A DNA stretch of 64,000 nt from JAYPWI01 sp964629575 (lineage in GTDB: Bacteria > Actinomycetota > Acidimicrobiia > Acidimicrobiales > Poriferisodalaceae). This document shows positions 34,931 through 43,034 of the stretch, piece after piece (within the stretch, counting starts at the first letter, position 1; each line of letters begins with the position of its first letter). The stretch spans positions 1 to 64,000 of the forward strand of contig CAZVUM010000006.1 in the NCBI GenBank assembly GCA_964629575.1, written 5' to 3'. The notes below the pieces were generated by a model. It had not been told where the DNA came from, made no database searches, and saw nothing but the letters and a program-made list of their open reading frames with translations. The translations under genes were made by a program, and so were the position numbers.

Positions 34931-35849
34931 CTAGGTGTCGGTCGTTGCCCTCCCGAGCGCCGAGCCCAAGCCCTCGGCGACGATCTCGGCGCCCCGACGA
35001 TCTCGGGTGCTGCCCTGCACCACAGCACCCCGTAGTGGACCATCGCCGGATGGCGGTAGCTGGTCACCGGGACACCTTTCTCCAGGAGACGAGCGCTGCG
35101 TAGGCCTCGCCGTCGTCACGCAGCGGGTCCAGCTCGGCGGTGATCATGATCGTCGGCGGGAGCTGTGCCAACTCGTTGCTTCGGGCCGGGGAGGCTCGAG
35201 GATCGCGGCGATCGACGTGCGAGCCGAGGTAGAGATCGATCATCTGCTGCAATGCGCTGGTGTTGAAGCCGTCTGCCTCTGCAACCTCCCGGTGCGACGG
35301 TAGGTCCAGATCGGCCAGCTCGAGCGCGGGGCAGATCAACGCTTGCGCCGATGGGCTGTTCGGCCGGTCGGCCCACTGCTGAGCGACGCCTGCCGCCAGG
35401 GTTCCGCCCGCGCTGTCCCCGGCGATGGCCCATCGGCGTGGGTCGGCGCCGATCGTCGCTGCGTTTGCGAGAGCCCACTCCACGGCTTCGATTGAGTCGT
35501 CGACGGCTGCAGGGAAGGGGTGCTCGGGAGCGAGCCGGTAGTCGACCGCCACGACGACCGCTTCGACGTGGAAGGCAAGATAGCGGCAGATCTGGTCGTG
35601 CGAGTCGAGATCCCCCGCGACGAAACCCGCGCCGTGGATGTAGACGAGAAGAGGGCAGAGCTCAGTTGTGGGGCGGTACACCCTCACCGGTACCGAGCCG
35701 GCCCGCGTGTCGGCCACCGACGCCATGTCGGGCACCTTCACCCCCGGCTCGGCCGACGCGGCGCTCACCCGAGTTCGAAACGCGGTCACGAAAATCATCC
35801 ATGGGCGGGCCGCCTCCTCAGTCGTTGGACAGTCTTGGCACTGGTGCAT
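34931..35849 (-). pseudogene. HSL-type alpha/beta hydrolase with two frameshifts near the 3' end
   Basis: From ATG 35849 the frame encodes a hormone-sensitive-lipase-like esterase: oxyanion motif HGAG (in YIHGAGFVAGD), DYRLAPEHPFPAA, nucleophile GDSAGG and the acid DPLRDDGEAYAA. The frame then breaks near 35093 and would stop at 35064. A two-base shift restores RLLEKGVPVTSYRHPAMVHY with the catalytic histidine, and a second shift near 35000 restores a normal tail (GAEIVAEGLGSALGRATTDT) ending with TAG at 34931. The first 230 residues are intact, so it is either a recent pseudogene or a sequencing error. It heads the minus-strand operon with VOC, MaoC and PhyH-HEAT. Confidence 0.8.
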
Positions 35850-35884
35850 GTTGCCTCGCCGGCGGATGAGACGAAGGATCTACT

Positions 35885-35927
35885 GGTGCCGCGGTCCGCG
35901 ACTCCCGCGCACGCGGACCGCGGCACC
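35885..35927. terminator. Perfect 16-bp stem hairpin, terminator-like
   Basis: Arms GGTGCCGCGGTCCGCG (35885-35900) and its exact complement (35912-35927) enclose an 11-base loop. A pyrimidine-rich run with several Ts (CCTTTCCCTCTTCT) follows on the plus strand. It lies 36 bases upstream of the minus-strand esterase start and would stop plus-strand transcription, or stabilise a 5' leader read leftward. No plus-strand gene ends just before it, so its role as a terminator is uncertain. Confidence 0.5.
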
Positions 35928-35940
35928 CTTTCCCTCTTCT

Positions 35941-36126
35941 CGAGTCGTTCTGCGTCGGAAACGGTGCGGAACGACTCCGCGGGGGAGGTGGAATCGCAGA
36001 CGGACACCGGTGTCCGGGAACCACTCCACCTCATAGCTGGAGTGGCAGGCGGTCACATGTGTCCGGGAATCACTCCGGCTGGTGGGTCGAGTCGTTCTGC
36101 GTCGCAAACGGTGCAGAACGACTCCG
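35941..36126. repeat. Cluster of hairpin-forming intergenic repeats
   Basis: Two 39-base copies at 35941-35979 and 36088-36126 differ at two positions. Each is itself a hairpin: arms GAGTCGTTCTGC and GCAGAACGACTC in the second copy, with a 12-base loop. Between them are two 18-base copies (36010-36027 and 36059-36076) of GTGTCCGGGAA[C/T]CACTCC, a palindrome GGACACCGGTGTCC (36002-36015), and a small hairpin CCACTCCA...TGGAGTGG (36021-36045). The 315 bases between the divergent esterase and KhtT-like genes (35850-36165) therefore hold no gene but dense dyad symmetry, resembling REP-like intergenic elements. They could also act on transcripts of the antiporter operon. Confidence 0.85.
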
Positions 36127-36165
36127 GCTCGTGGACCGCTTGAGGTGGTCGGGCATACTGTCGCC

Positions 36166-36654
36166 GTGTCTGAGGTTCGTGAGATCAAGCTTCCCGGTGT
36201 CGGCGTCCGGCACGAGTTCGACGCAGAGAGCGGCGACCAACTCGCCGTCCTGGTGCACCACGATGGTCGGCGCGAGATCCTGTCGTACGACCGCGACGAT
36301 CCCGACGCGTGTTCGTCGGTGGTGACCCTCAGCCACGACGACTCCCGAACCCTCAGCGAGCTCCTCGGCGCGAGCCAGGTCAGCGAAGAGGTCGCCGAAG
36401 CCCAGCACGATGTGGACGGCCAGTCGATCACGTGGATCAAGATCGCACCCGGATGCTCGGCTGCGGGGCGCAGTATCTCCGAGGGTGAGTACCGCACCAA
36501 GACGGGCGCCAGCGTTGTTGCAGTGATTCGCGAGGGCGCCCCTGTTCCACTGCCCGATCCGGACTTCACGCTGCTCGACGGTGACCTCGTGGTCGCAGTC
36601 GGCCCGGCCTCCGCACTCGACGAGCTACGTCAACTCCTCGAGTTCTGCGCGTGA
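36166..36654 (+). CDS. khtT: Cation:proton antiporter regulatory subunit (KhtT-like, TrkA-C domain)
   Basis: A 162-residue protein with an N-terminal dimerisation part (REIKLPGVGVRHEFDAESG, then LAVLVHHDGRREIL) and a C-terminal RCK/TrkA-C domain (residues about 75-160, AGRSISEGEYRTKTGASVVA, then LLDGDLVVAVGP). In Bacillus, KhtT regulates the KhtU K+/H+ antiporter in response to nucleotides such as c-di-AMP and to pH. The partner antiporter gene overlaps its stop (GTGA). The start is GTG at 36166. The upstream region is full of hairpins, which could influence the leader of this operon. Confidence 0.85.
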   Translation: MSEVREIKLPGVGVRHEFDAESGDQLAVLVHHDGRREILSYDRDDPDACSSVVTLSHDDSRTLSELLGASQVSEEVAEAQHDVDGQSITWIKIAPGCSAAGRSISEGEYRTKTGASVVAVIREGAPVPLPDPDFTLLDGDLVVAVGPASALDELRQLLEFCA

Positions 36655-37847
36655 TCCTGGCGGCTGGGAGCAGCGATGCTGCGCTGGCCTTCATCGAGAT
36701 CGGCGGGCTGGCCCTGGGCCTGGCGATTCTGAGCCGCATCGCCAGCCGGCTGGGAATGACAGCGGTACCGCTTTACCTCCTGGCGGGACTCATCTTCGGC
36801 GGTGGCGGGCTGGCCGAGATCGACGTCAGTCAGGATTTTGCCGAGCTCGCCGCGGAGATCGGCGTCCTCCTGCTCCTGTTCACGCTGGGACTCGAATACT
36901 CCGACGTCGAACTCCGTGACGGTCTTCGCAGCGACTTTCCGTCGGGTCTTGTCGACATGGTCCTCAACGCCGCACCGGGCGTCATCACCGGACTCGTGCT
37001 CGGCTGGGAGATCCTGCCCGCCGTGCTGCTGGGCGGTGTCACCTGGATCTCGTCGTCGGGAATCATCTCCAAGTCGCTGGCCGATCTGGGCCGGCTGGGT
37101 TTCCGCGAGACACCGAGCGTGCTCAACCTCCTCGTCATCGAGGATCTGGCGATGGCCGTGTATCTCCCGGTCGTCGCCGCGCTGATCGTCGGTGGAACCG
37201 TTGCCGAGACGGTCACGACGGTGGTGATCGCGCTCGCGACTGTCGGGATCATCCTCGCCGCGGCCCTGAGATACGGGCGGCAGCTGAGTCGGCTACTCCT
37301 CGCCGAGTCCGACGAGGCTCTGCTACTCGGCGTGTTCGGTGTCACGCTTCTCGTTGCCGGTGCCGCGCAATCGCTGGAGGTCTCGGGGGCCGTCGGCGCC
37401 TTCCTCGTGGGACTCGCGTTGTCCGGTCAGGCCGAAGAGCGGGCGATGCGGCTCGTCAGCCCATTGCGGGATGTCTTCGCCGGCACCTTCTTCCTGTTCT
37501 TCACCTTCACGATCGATCCAAGCGATCTGCCGTCCGCAGCCCTGCCTGCATCGATCCTCGCCGCGGTCGGAATCGCCACCAAGACCCTGACAGGCTGGTA
37601 CGCGGCCGGCCGTCGGGGCGCCGGCACCAACGGCCGACTGCGGGCGGGCACGATCCTGGTGGCGAGGGGCGAGTTCTCGATCGTGATCGCCGCGCTCGGA
37701 GCAGGTCTCGTCGACGGGGCGGAGCTCGGAGCCCTCGCCGCAACCTACGTGCTGATCACCGCGGTCGGGGGCCCGCTGATCACCAAGTTCGCCGAGCGAA
37801 TTCCCGTGCGTTTGCCGCGGCGCCGGCGAGCACCGGCCGAGGCCTGA
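36651..37847 (+). CDS. khtU: Monovalent cation:proton antiporter (CPA2, KhtU-like)
   Basis: A 398-residue integral membrane protein with about 12-13 helices of the Na+/H+ exchanger fold (KefB/KhtU branch). Recognisable segments are LYLLAGLIFGGGGLAEI, GVLLLLFTLGLEYS, 'WISSSGIISKSLADLGRLGFRETPSVLNLLVIEDLAMAVYLP' including the ED pair, and GAFLVGLALSGQAEE. The transport domain carries no C-terminal RCK domain, which is supplied in trans by the KhtT-like protein. It exports K+ (or Na+) in exchange for protons. The start GTG overlaps the upstream gene by four bases, so the two are coupled. Confidence 0.9.
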   Translation: MILAAGSSDAALAFIEIGGLALGLAILSRIASRLGMTAVPLYLLAGLIFGGGGLAEIDVSQDFAELAAEIGVLLLLFTLGLEYSDVELRDGLRSDFPSGLVDMVLNAAPGVITGLVLGWEILPAVLLGGVTWISSSGIISKSLADLGRLGFRETPSVLNLLVIEDLAMAVYLPVVAALIVGGTVAETVTTVVIALATVGIILAAALRYGRQLSRLLLAESDEALLLGVFGVTLLVAGAAQSLEVSGAVGAFLVGLALSGQAEERAMRLVSPLRDVFAGTFFLFFTFTIDPSDLPSAALPASILAAVGIATKTLTGWYAAGRRGAGTNGRLRAGTILVARGEFSIVIAALGAGLVDGAELGALAATYVLITAVGGPLITKFAERIPVRLPRRRRAPAEA

Positions 37848-37902
37848 GCGCCCGGCGGTAGGGTGCGATCCTCGGCGGTGGACGCTGAGGGAGAGGGGAA
37901 TC

Positions 37903-38595
37903 GTGGCTCGACCTGTTGTTCTGGTTCATGGCGCGTGGCATGGGGGCTGGTGCTGGGAGCGGGTCACGCCGCACCTCGACCGTTCGGGTGTGCCCTGGGT
38001 GGCCATCGACCTGCCGAGCGTTGCCAAGGACGATGGAGGCGCGTCGGCGGACGACGTCGCGACAGTCCTGCGGGCCCTCGACGAGCTGCCCGGCGACGAG
38101 CAGGCCGTCCTCGTGGGACATTCGCGCGGTGGTCTCGTGATCTCCGAAGCGGGCATGCACGACCGGGTCGCACATCTCGTCTACCTCGCGGCCGTCTACC
38201 TCAAAGAGGGTGAGTCCACGGCCGACTTCGTCGGTGACAGCGACCTCTTCTCGGCCATCGAGTTCGGTGACGACGGTTGGGCACTCCCAAAGCTGGAGGC
38301 CGCTGGACCGATTCTGTACAACGACTGCACCGACGACGATGCGCGTTGGGCCTTGGCGCAGCTGCGTTCGCAGGACATGAAGCCCGTCGTCGAAGGTCCG
38401 TCTGCCAAGGCGTGGCGTCATCGCCCCAACACCTACGTGGTGTGCGAGCTCGACCAGGCGCTTCCCACAGCGTCGCAACACCTGTTGTCCGGCCGCCTCG
38501 ACGGCACGACGGTCTCGTGGGACACCGGCCACTCGCCGTTCCTCAACCGCCCGGAACTGGTCGCCGCGCTGCTCACCGGCCTGAGCGTCGGCTGA
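37903..38595 (+). CDS. Alpha/beta hydrolase, esterase-like
   Basis: A 230-residue compact alpha/beta hydrolase. The oxyanion region is VLVHGAWHGGWCW (residues 6-18), the nucleophile elbow GHSRGG near 71-76, and the C-terminal DTGHSPFLNRPELV contributes the catalytic His. This resembles the methyl-ester/salicylate-esterase-like small hydrolases common in actinobacteria. The start is GTG at 37903 behind GAGGGAGAGGGG. It is 55 bases after the antiporter and could share its transcript, but a functional link is not evident. Confidence 0.88.
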   Translation: MARPVVLVHGAWHGGWCWERVTPHLDRSGVPWVAIDLPSVAKDDGGASADDVATVLRALDELPGDEQAVLVGHSRGGLVISEAGMHDRVAHLVYLAAVYLKEGESTADFVGDSDLFSAIEFGDDGWALPKLEAAGPILYNDCTDDDARWALAQLRSQDMKPVVEGPSAKAWRHRPNTYVVCELDQALPTASQHLLSGRLDGTTVSWDTGHSPFLNRPELVAALLTGLSVG

Positions 38596-38598
38596 ACC

Positions 38599-38950
38599 TC
38601 ACCCGCCCGAAGGCAGACGCGCAGCGTCCTCGATGGGCACGAACGGCATCCAACGCTGGTCGTCGACCACGATCGGTGCGATGGCGTGCGGGTGGGTGAA
38701 CAGATCGCTCGCGATCAGGCCGGCGATGTCGGCGGGGTCGTCGTAGTCGACGATGTAGACGGCATCCCAGTTGCCGGAGTGAGCTCTGAGCCCGCCGGTG
38801 CGTCGGAGGGAGCGAACGCGTCCCGCATCGCTCGACCGAGATAGAAGGCCTTGGCGTGACCCGTGGCCTCACGCGGGAAGCCAGTGCTGGGGGTACAACT
38901 CCTCGCAGGTGAGTCCCGACTCGGTGAGCGGGTGGCCGTCGGCTGCCCGT
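38599..38950 (-). pseudogene. Unrecognised small protein, at least two frameshifts
   Basis: The minus strand carries protein-like sequence in consecutive different frames. Segments, in order, are LTESGLTCEELYPQHWLP (about 38930-38870), then REATGHAKAFYLGRAMRDAF (about 38870-38800), then GNWDAVYIVDYDDPADIAGL continuing to LPSGG and TGA at 38599 (about 38790). The last 60 residues look like the end of a small dimeric alpha-beta-barrel-type protein, but I do not recognise the family. Joining them needs shifts near 38868 and 38795. The evidence for coding is protein-like composition and a normal end, not homology. Confidence 0.45.
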
Positions 38951-39018
38951 CCGATGGGGTTGGGGAGGGGTTGGAGCGATCACCCTCTATCGTGTCGAGG
39001 TCCCAGGAGACCCCCCTC

Positions 39019-39249
39019 ATGACTTTTTCGTCCCCCACAGAGCGCTCGCCCCGTGCCGAGCTCGCTCAGGCAGTCGAGCGCAGTGCGCTGCTGCACACCC
39101 ATCCCGCTGCCGCCGCCCTCCCCAAGCTCGACAGCGACATCGCCGAGACGCAGGCCCGGATCGACGCCCTCGCAGCTGAGCTCAGCGCCGGCGGAACCGG
39201 CGAGCACTCCGACGGCAACCCGACACCGCTGTCGCCCGCGACGACCTGA
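39019..39249 (+). CDS. Small hypothetical protein, helical
   Basis: A 76-residue frame from ATG 39019 with AGGAG about nine bases upstream. The centre (RAELAQAVERSALLHTHPAA, then LDSDIAETQARIDALAAELS) has heptad-like spacing of hydrophobic residues and may form a short coiled coil; the tail is low-complexity. I do not recognise a family. It sits just before the ureidoglycolate-lyase-like gene on the same strand, 28 bases away. Confidence 0.5.
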   Translation: MTFSSPTERSPRAELAQAVERSALLHTHPAAAALPKLDSDIAETQARIDALAAELSAGGTGEHSDGNPTPLSPATT

Positions 39250-39277
39250 TCGCTCGGGCGGCCGTACAGTCGGCCCC

Positions 39278-39745
39278 GTGAACGACGCTGCGACGATCAC
39301 AGCGGAGCCCCTCAACGAGGGCGGCTTTGCTCCGTTCGGAGAGCTGATCACCGCGACCGAACACCCGGGTCGCCGGCGAACCGACGCCGCTGTCGACTTC
39401 GCCGACGGCCGGAGGTTGGTTTTGTCGACGACCCACGTGGCTCCCTCTGAGCTGCCTATACGGGTCACTGAGCTCGAACGCCACCCATTCAGCAGCCAGA
39501 CGTTCGTACCTCTCTCGGTCGAGCGGTGGTTGTTGATCGTGTCGACATCGCTGGACGTCACCGACGTTCGGGCTTTCGTCGCAGGCCCTGGCATCGGGGT
39601 GACGATCGGGCGCGGCGTCTGGCATCACGGGCTTACCGTGCTCGATGGTCCTGGTCGCTTCGCAGTGCTGATGGGCAAGGACGGCGCGACCGACGACGAG
39701 AGGGCTGCGGTGCCGCCCTTTACAGTGCGGGTCACCCAGAGCTGA
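39278..39745 (+). CDS. Ureidoglycolate lyase-like protein (AllA family)
   Basis: A 155-residue cupin-type protein matching the AllA family: ITAEPLNEGGFAPFGELI at the start, ERHPFSSQTFVPLSVERWLL in the centre (AllA reads H-P-x-x-S-Q-x-F-x-P), and GRGVWHHGLTVLDGPGRF, which provides histidines to the substrate pocket. AllA splits ureidoglycolate into glyoxylate and urea in purine/allantoin degradation. No other allantoin gene is adjacent, so a different ureido or carboxylate substrate is possible. The start is GTG at 39278. Confidence 0.75.
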   Translation: MNDAATITAEPLNEGGFAPFGELITATEHPGRRRTDAAVDFADGRRLVLSTTHVAPSELPIRVTELERHPFSSQTFVPLSVERWLLIVSTSLDVTDVRAFVAGPGIGVTIGRGVWHHGLTVLDGPGRFAVLMGKDGATDDERAAVPPFTVRVTQS

Positions 39746-39780
39746 AGCACCCGACCGCGTGGCGGTGAGATGCTGCACCC

Positions 39781-41013
39781 ATGCCGGGTTTTGAACTCCG
39801 ACCTCGAACCGAACGCGGGGAGGCGGTGGTCGCCGCTGCCGAGTCGCTTGTCGATGCCCTTGCTGCGCGAGCGGGAGATGCAGACGCGGCAAACGAGGTG
39901 GATCGCCACAACTTCGACCAGCTGACACGCGCCGGTATCGCGTCCGCCTTCGTTCCCGAGGAGCTGGGCGGAATGGGGCTCGATTCGCTCCACGACTGGG
40001 TCGTCACCATCGCCACGCTCGCCCGAGGCGACGCCTCGACGGCGATCGCCATCAACATGCACCTGGGCATCAGCCGAGGACTGGTGCTCGCACATCGCGA
40101 GGCGGCCGCGCGGGGGAGCGAGGCGGCCGATGCTCTCGCGATCCCCCTGCGCCGGCTGGTGAGCGGGGAGATGGTGATCTGCGCGACCGCAACAGAGCCC
40201 GGCACCAACAACCTCCACCCGCTCACCGAGGCGGTACGCGACGGCGATGGATGGCGCATCGACGGGCGGAAGATCTTCGTCACGCTGTCGCCTATCGCGA
40301 CCCACCTCGCGATGAACCTCAGGGTTCGCGCCGACGACGGTGACCAGCTCGCCACCGTGATGTTGCCCATGGACACTCCAGGCCTCATCCCCGGGGAGGA
40401 TTGGGACGCCCTGGGCATGCGGAGCTCGGGGAGCCAGTCGGTTCGGTTCGAAGGAGCGCGCGTCGGCGAGCAGGACGTACGCGCGATCGGTCCCTGGGGG
40501 GAGTGGAGCGTGGCCATGCTCCAGAACCGCACCGTGACCAACCTCCCGCTCGTCGGTGCATTCCTCGGAATCGCCGAGGCGGCGCACGACCTCGCCATCT
40601 CCCATCTCGCCGGGTCGACGCGTGTCGGTCGGCCGGCTGTCGACGCATCCGGGGTGCAGCACATGGTGGCTGAGATGACGCTCGAGCTGGCCAGGTGCCG
40701 AGCGATCTTGGATGCGGCAGCGGTCGAGCTCGACGCCTACTTCGAACGCCATGGCCAGACTGGGGCCGCCATCGAGGAAGCTCACCGGCTGATGGCCGAT
40801 TACCAGGCCGCGAAGTGGACCGTGAACCGCGGCGCGATCGACGTGGTCAGCAAGGCCATGGATCTGCTGGGGGGTGGCGGCTACACCAACGCCCACCCTC
40901 TGGCTCGGCTGTATCGCGATGTGCGAGCTGGGCCGTTCATGCAGCCGTTCAGCCCCACTGAGCTGCGGGAGTACGTCGGGCAGGTCGCCCTCGGCCAGTA
41001 CCCCGAGCGCTGA
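39781..41013 (+). CDS. Acyl-CoA dehydrogenase-family protein
   Basis: A 410-residue flavoprotein of the acyl-CoA dehydrogenase fold. AFVPEELGGMGLDSLHDW (near 57-74), CATATEPGTNNLHPL (near 137-151, where classic members read T-E-P-x-x-G-S-D), and the 'QAAKWTVNRGAIDVVSKAMDLLGGGGYTNAHPLARLYRDVR' C-terminal block are visible. Loss of the usual G-S-D after the substrate loop suggests a variant such as a flavin monooxygenase-like (DszC/HsaA-type) or unusual dehydrogenase. The start is ATG at 39781. It converges on the dimethylformamidase-like gene, with two bases between the stops. Confidence 0.85.
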   Translation: MPGFELRPRTERGEAVVAAAESLVDALAARAGDADAANEVDRHNFDQLTRAGIASAFVPEELGGMGLDSLHDWVVTIATLARGDASTAIAINMHLGISRGLVLAHREAAARGSEAADALAIPLRRLVSGEMVICATATEPGTNNLHPLTEAVRDGDGWRIDGRKIFVTLSPIATHLAMNLRVRADDGDQLATVMLPMDTPGLIPGEDWDALGMRSSGSQSVRFEGARVGEQDVRAIGPWGEWSVAMLQNRTVTNLPLVGAFLGIAEAAHDLAISHLAGSTRVGRPAVDASGVQHMVAEMTLELARCRAILDAAAVELDAYFERHGQTGAAIEEAHRLMADYQAAKWTVNRGAIDVVSKAMDLLGGGGYTNAHPLARLYRDVRAGPFMQPFSPTELREYVGQVALGQYPER

Positions 41014-41015
41014 GA

Positions 41016-42107
41016 TCAGATGCCGAAGCGTCGCAGGACGTTGGCCGTCACCCGTCCCACCACCGGGTCCGTGTCGAGGCCGTAGCACCAGTCGGCTGAG
41101 CCGGCGTTGAAGACTTCGCCGTCGCCCCGGGTGAAGGTCGCCATCACGGCGTGGCCGCGTGCGAGGCGCTCGACGTTCGCGTCGCTCATGTCACCGAACA
41201 GCACGAGCGCCATCTCCTGGAGCTCGCCGGGCGGGTCGATGTCGTTCCACAGCAACGGGGGCGGCTCGCACACATCGTCGGTGATCGACATCAGCCGCGC
41301 CGGCGCGGTCGCGAGAACCTTCAGCGATTCGGGAGCGCCGTCCTCGTGCGTCGGCACCGGGTGGCCGTCGACCCAGTCGAGCGCGACACCGTCCACCTCG
41401 TAGCCGACCACGAACGAGCCTTCACCGAGCCGGTCGCCCTCGGCGAGACCGGTGCCCTCGAACACCCAGTCGTGTGGTTCGTGCACGTCGTAGGCGCCGG
41501 TCCCGTCGGTCACGGCGAGTCCGATCCGGTGGTAGCCGCCGCGGCTGAACGTGAGGCCGGTCGTGGTGGTCTCGGGCTGCCCGTCGAATCCCGAATCGTC
41601 GACAGGCCGGCGCAGGTAGCCGCGTTCGAGGGGGCGCTCGAACGAGACGTGCGTCGCCCCGGAGTAGCAGCACCGTCCACCCCACTGGTTGTAGGCGTTG
41701 TAGGTGTTGGTCGCGAGGTGCAGCAGAGCGCGGGCCTTCGGCTGTGAGCGCCCGGGGCGCACGGTGAAGAAGGCCTGGCTGATGGCTCGTGCTCCCTCGA
41801 CTCCCGCAACGCTCAGCGTCACCTCGTACATGCCGGACGGCCAGTCCGCGCCGGTCGGGATCTCGAGGGCGACCGGCCACCCACATCCTTCGGCCCATGC
41901 ATGTGCCGGGACGGGGTGGTCCAGGGCGACAGCCTCGCCCGTCCACGCGGGTTCGCTGGCGCCCCAGCGTCGAACGTCGACTGCGAATCGGCCCGAACGA
42001 GTGGCGACGCGCAGCTCGATCGACGCCCCAGCCTCGGCGCTCAACGGTGTGCAGTACCCCTCGGTGTCCGGCCAGCGTGTGTAGTGGCGCTCGCTCGGGT
42101 CTGTCAT
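41016..42107 (-). CDS. N,N-dimethylformamidase large-subunit-like protein, apparently missing its middle
   Basis: A 363-residue protein resembling the C-terminal domain of dimethylformamidase beta chains. The first part has TNTYNAYNQWGGRCCY near 133-148 and the last part 'LTFSRGGYHRIGLAVTDGTGAYDVHEPHDWVFEGTGLAEGDRL' and NAGSADWCYGLD. In the family these two parts are separated by about 150 residues carrying the G-H-D-E-Y-W-S block, which is absent; the junction is near residue 176 (base 41580). The deletion keeps the frame, so a protein could be made, but without a central catalytic segment. Its start overlaps the PhyH stop (TGATG). Family placement is from recalled motifs. Confidence 0.7.
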   Translation of the reverse strand: MTDPSERHYTRWPDTEGYCTPLSAEAGASIELRVATRSGRFAVDVRRWGASEPAWTGEAVALDHPVPAHAWAEGCGWPVALEIPTGADWPSGMYEVTLSVAGVEGARAISQAFFTVRPGRSQPKARALLHLATNTYNAYNQWGGRCCYSGATHVSFERPLERGYLRRPVDDSGFDGQPETTTTGLTFSRGGYHRIGLAVTDGTGAYDVHEPHDWVFEGTGLAEGDRLGEGSFVVGYEVDGVALDWVDGHPVPTHEDGAPESLKVLATAPARLMSITDDVCEPPPLLWNDIDPPGELQEMALVLFGDMSDANVERLARGHAVMATFTRGDGEVFNAGSADWCYGLDTDPVVGRVTANVLRRFGI

Positions 42108-42982
42108 CAGCCGTCGAGGTCGTCGACAAACTCGGCGAACGAGTCGTTCGCCTCCCCGAACTCACCCACCACCCGGACCTTGCCGTCGGTCCCTCGCAGG
42201 GCTGCGAGAGGATCCTGCTGGTCGCCGACGTAGCCAAGAGCGAACGCGCCCTGTTGGTACCCCATCATCTTGAGAAGGTCGTCGTCGAGGGTGCGCGCGA
42301 TCTCCGCCGGGCATGCGAGGAACTGATTTTCCTCCTGGCGGACCCACCCCACGGCGTAGGTGATGTTTACCCCCTGGCGGGCAGAGTCGCTCACGTTCGC
42401 CCCGCCGCCGTGCAGGACCTTGCCGTCGTAGAACAGCACCGAGCCGCGGGACATCTCGGCTTGGATTTCGGCGACCGTCGCCGCTTCGTTGTCGGGCATC
42501 GTGCCGGTCCCCGGTGCGATGTGTGTCGCGCCGTTCGCGGCCGTGAAGTCGGTGAGCGCCCACATCGTGTTGCACTGCACGTGGTAGTCGGATGGGAACG
42601 GAAAGAAGTCGAAGGCCATCTGGTCGCGGTGTGTCTTCTGTTTGGTCTCACCTGGCTCGATGGTGATGATCTGGGTGAGGTGCAGCTGCACGGCGCTCGC
42701 GTGGCAGAGGAAGTCGCCGACGGTGGCCGTGACCAGAGGGTGCATCACGAGCTCGCGAGAGGTCGGGCAACGCGCGATGAGCGAACCGGTGCGGCGGGTC
42801 TTCACCCCGTCGTAGACGTCGCGTCCCGCGGCCGACGCCTCGATGTGAGGGGCGGCCTCCTCGGCCAGACCGTCCATCACCTCATCGCCCACCACGTTCT
42901 CGACGATCGCGTACCCGTTGTCGCGGAGGAACTGCGACACCTCGACCGGATCGACATCGGGCCTGAAACGACGAACGCTCAA
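42107..42982 (-). CDS. Phytanoyl-CoA dioxygenase (PhyH) family oxygenase
   Basis: A 291-residue Fe(II)/2-oxoglutarate oxygenase. The facial triad is visible as H118-x-D120 (THRDQ) and H191 (KVLHGGG), with R202 as candidate 2-oxoglutarate anchor. The fold markers GDFLCHASAVQLHLTQII and HVQCNTMWALTDF are also present. TTG at 42982 is chosen as start (reading MSVRRFRPDVDP); an ATG at 43036 would overlap the divergent gene. It precedes the dimethylformamidase-like gene with one-base overlap. The substrate is unknown; unlike the other PhyH protein in the window it has no HEAT tail. Confidence 0.88.
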   Translation of the reverse strand: MSVRRFRPDVDPVEVSQFLRDNGYAIVENVVGDEVMDGLAEEAAPHIEASAAGRDVYDGVKTRRTGSLIARCPTSRELVMHPLVTATVGDFLCHASAVQLHLTQIITIEPGETKQKTHRDQMAFDFFPFPSDYHVQCNTMWALTDFTAANGATHIAPGTGTMPDNEAATVAEIQAEMSRGSVLFYDGKVLHGGGANVSDSARQGVNITYAVGWVRQEENQFLACPAEIARTLDDDLLKMMGYQQGAFALGYVGDQQDPLAALRGTDGKVRVVGEFGEANDSFAEFVDDLDG

Positions 42983-43034
42983 GGCACCACCATGACCCTG
43001 ACATCGCACCCGCGCAACCGCGAGACTGCGAGCC

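Noticed and set aside
35941..36126. Possible CRISPR array
   Set aside because: Only two copies of each unit, different repeat types interleaved, spacers unequal, no cas genes; the units are hairpins.
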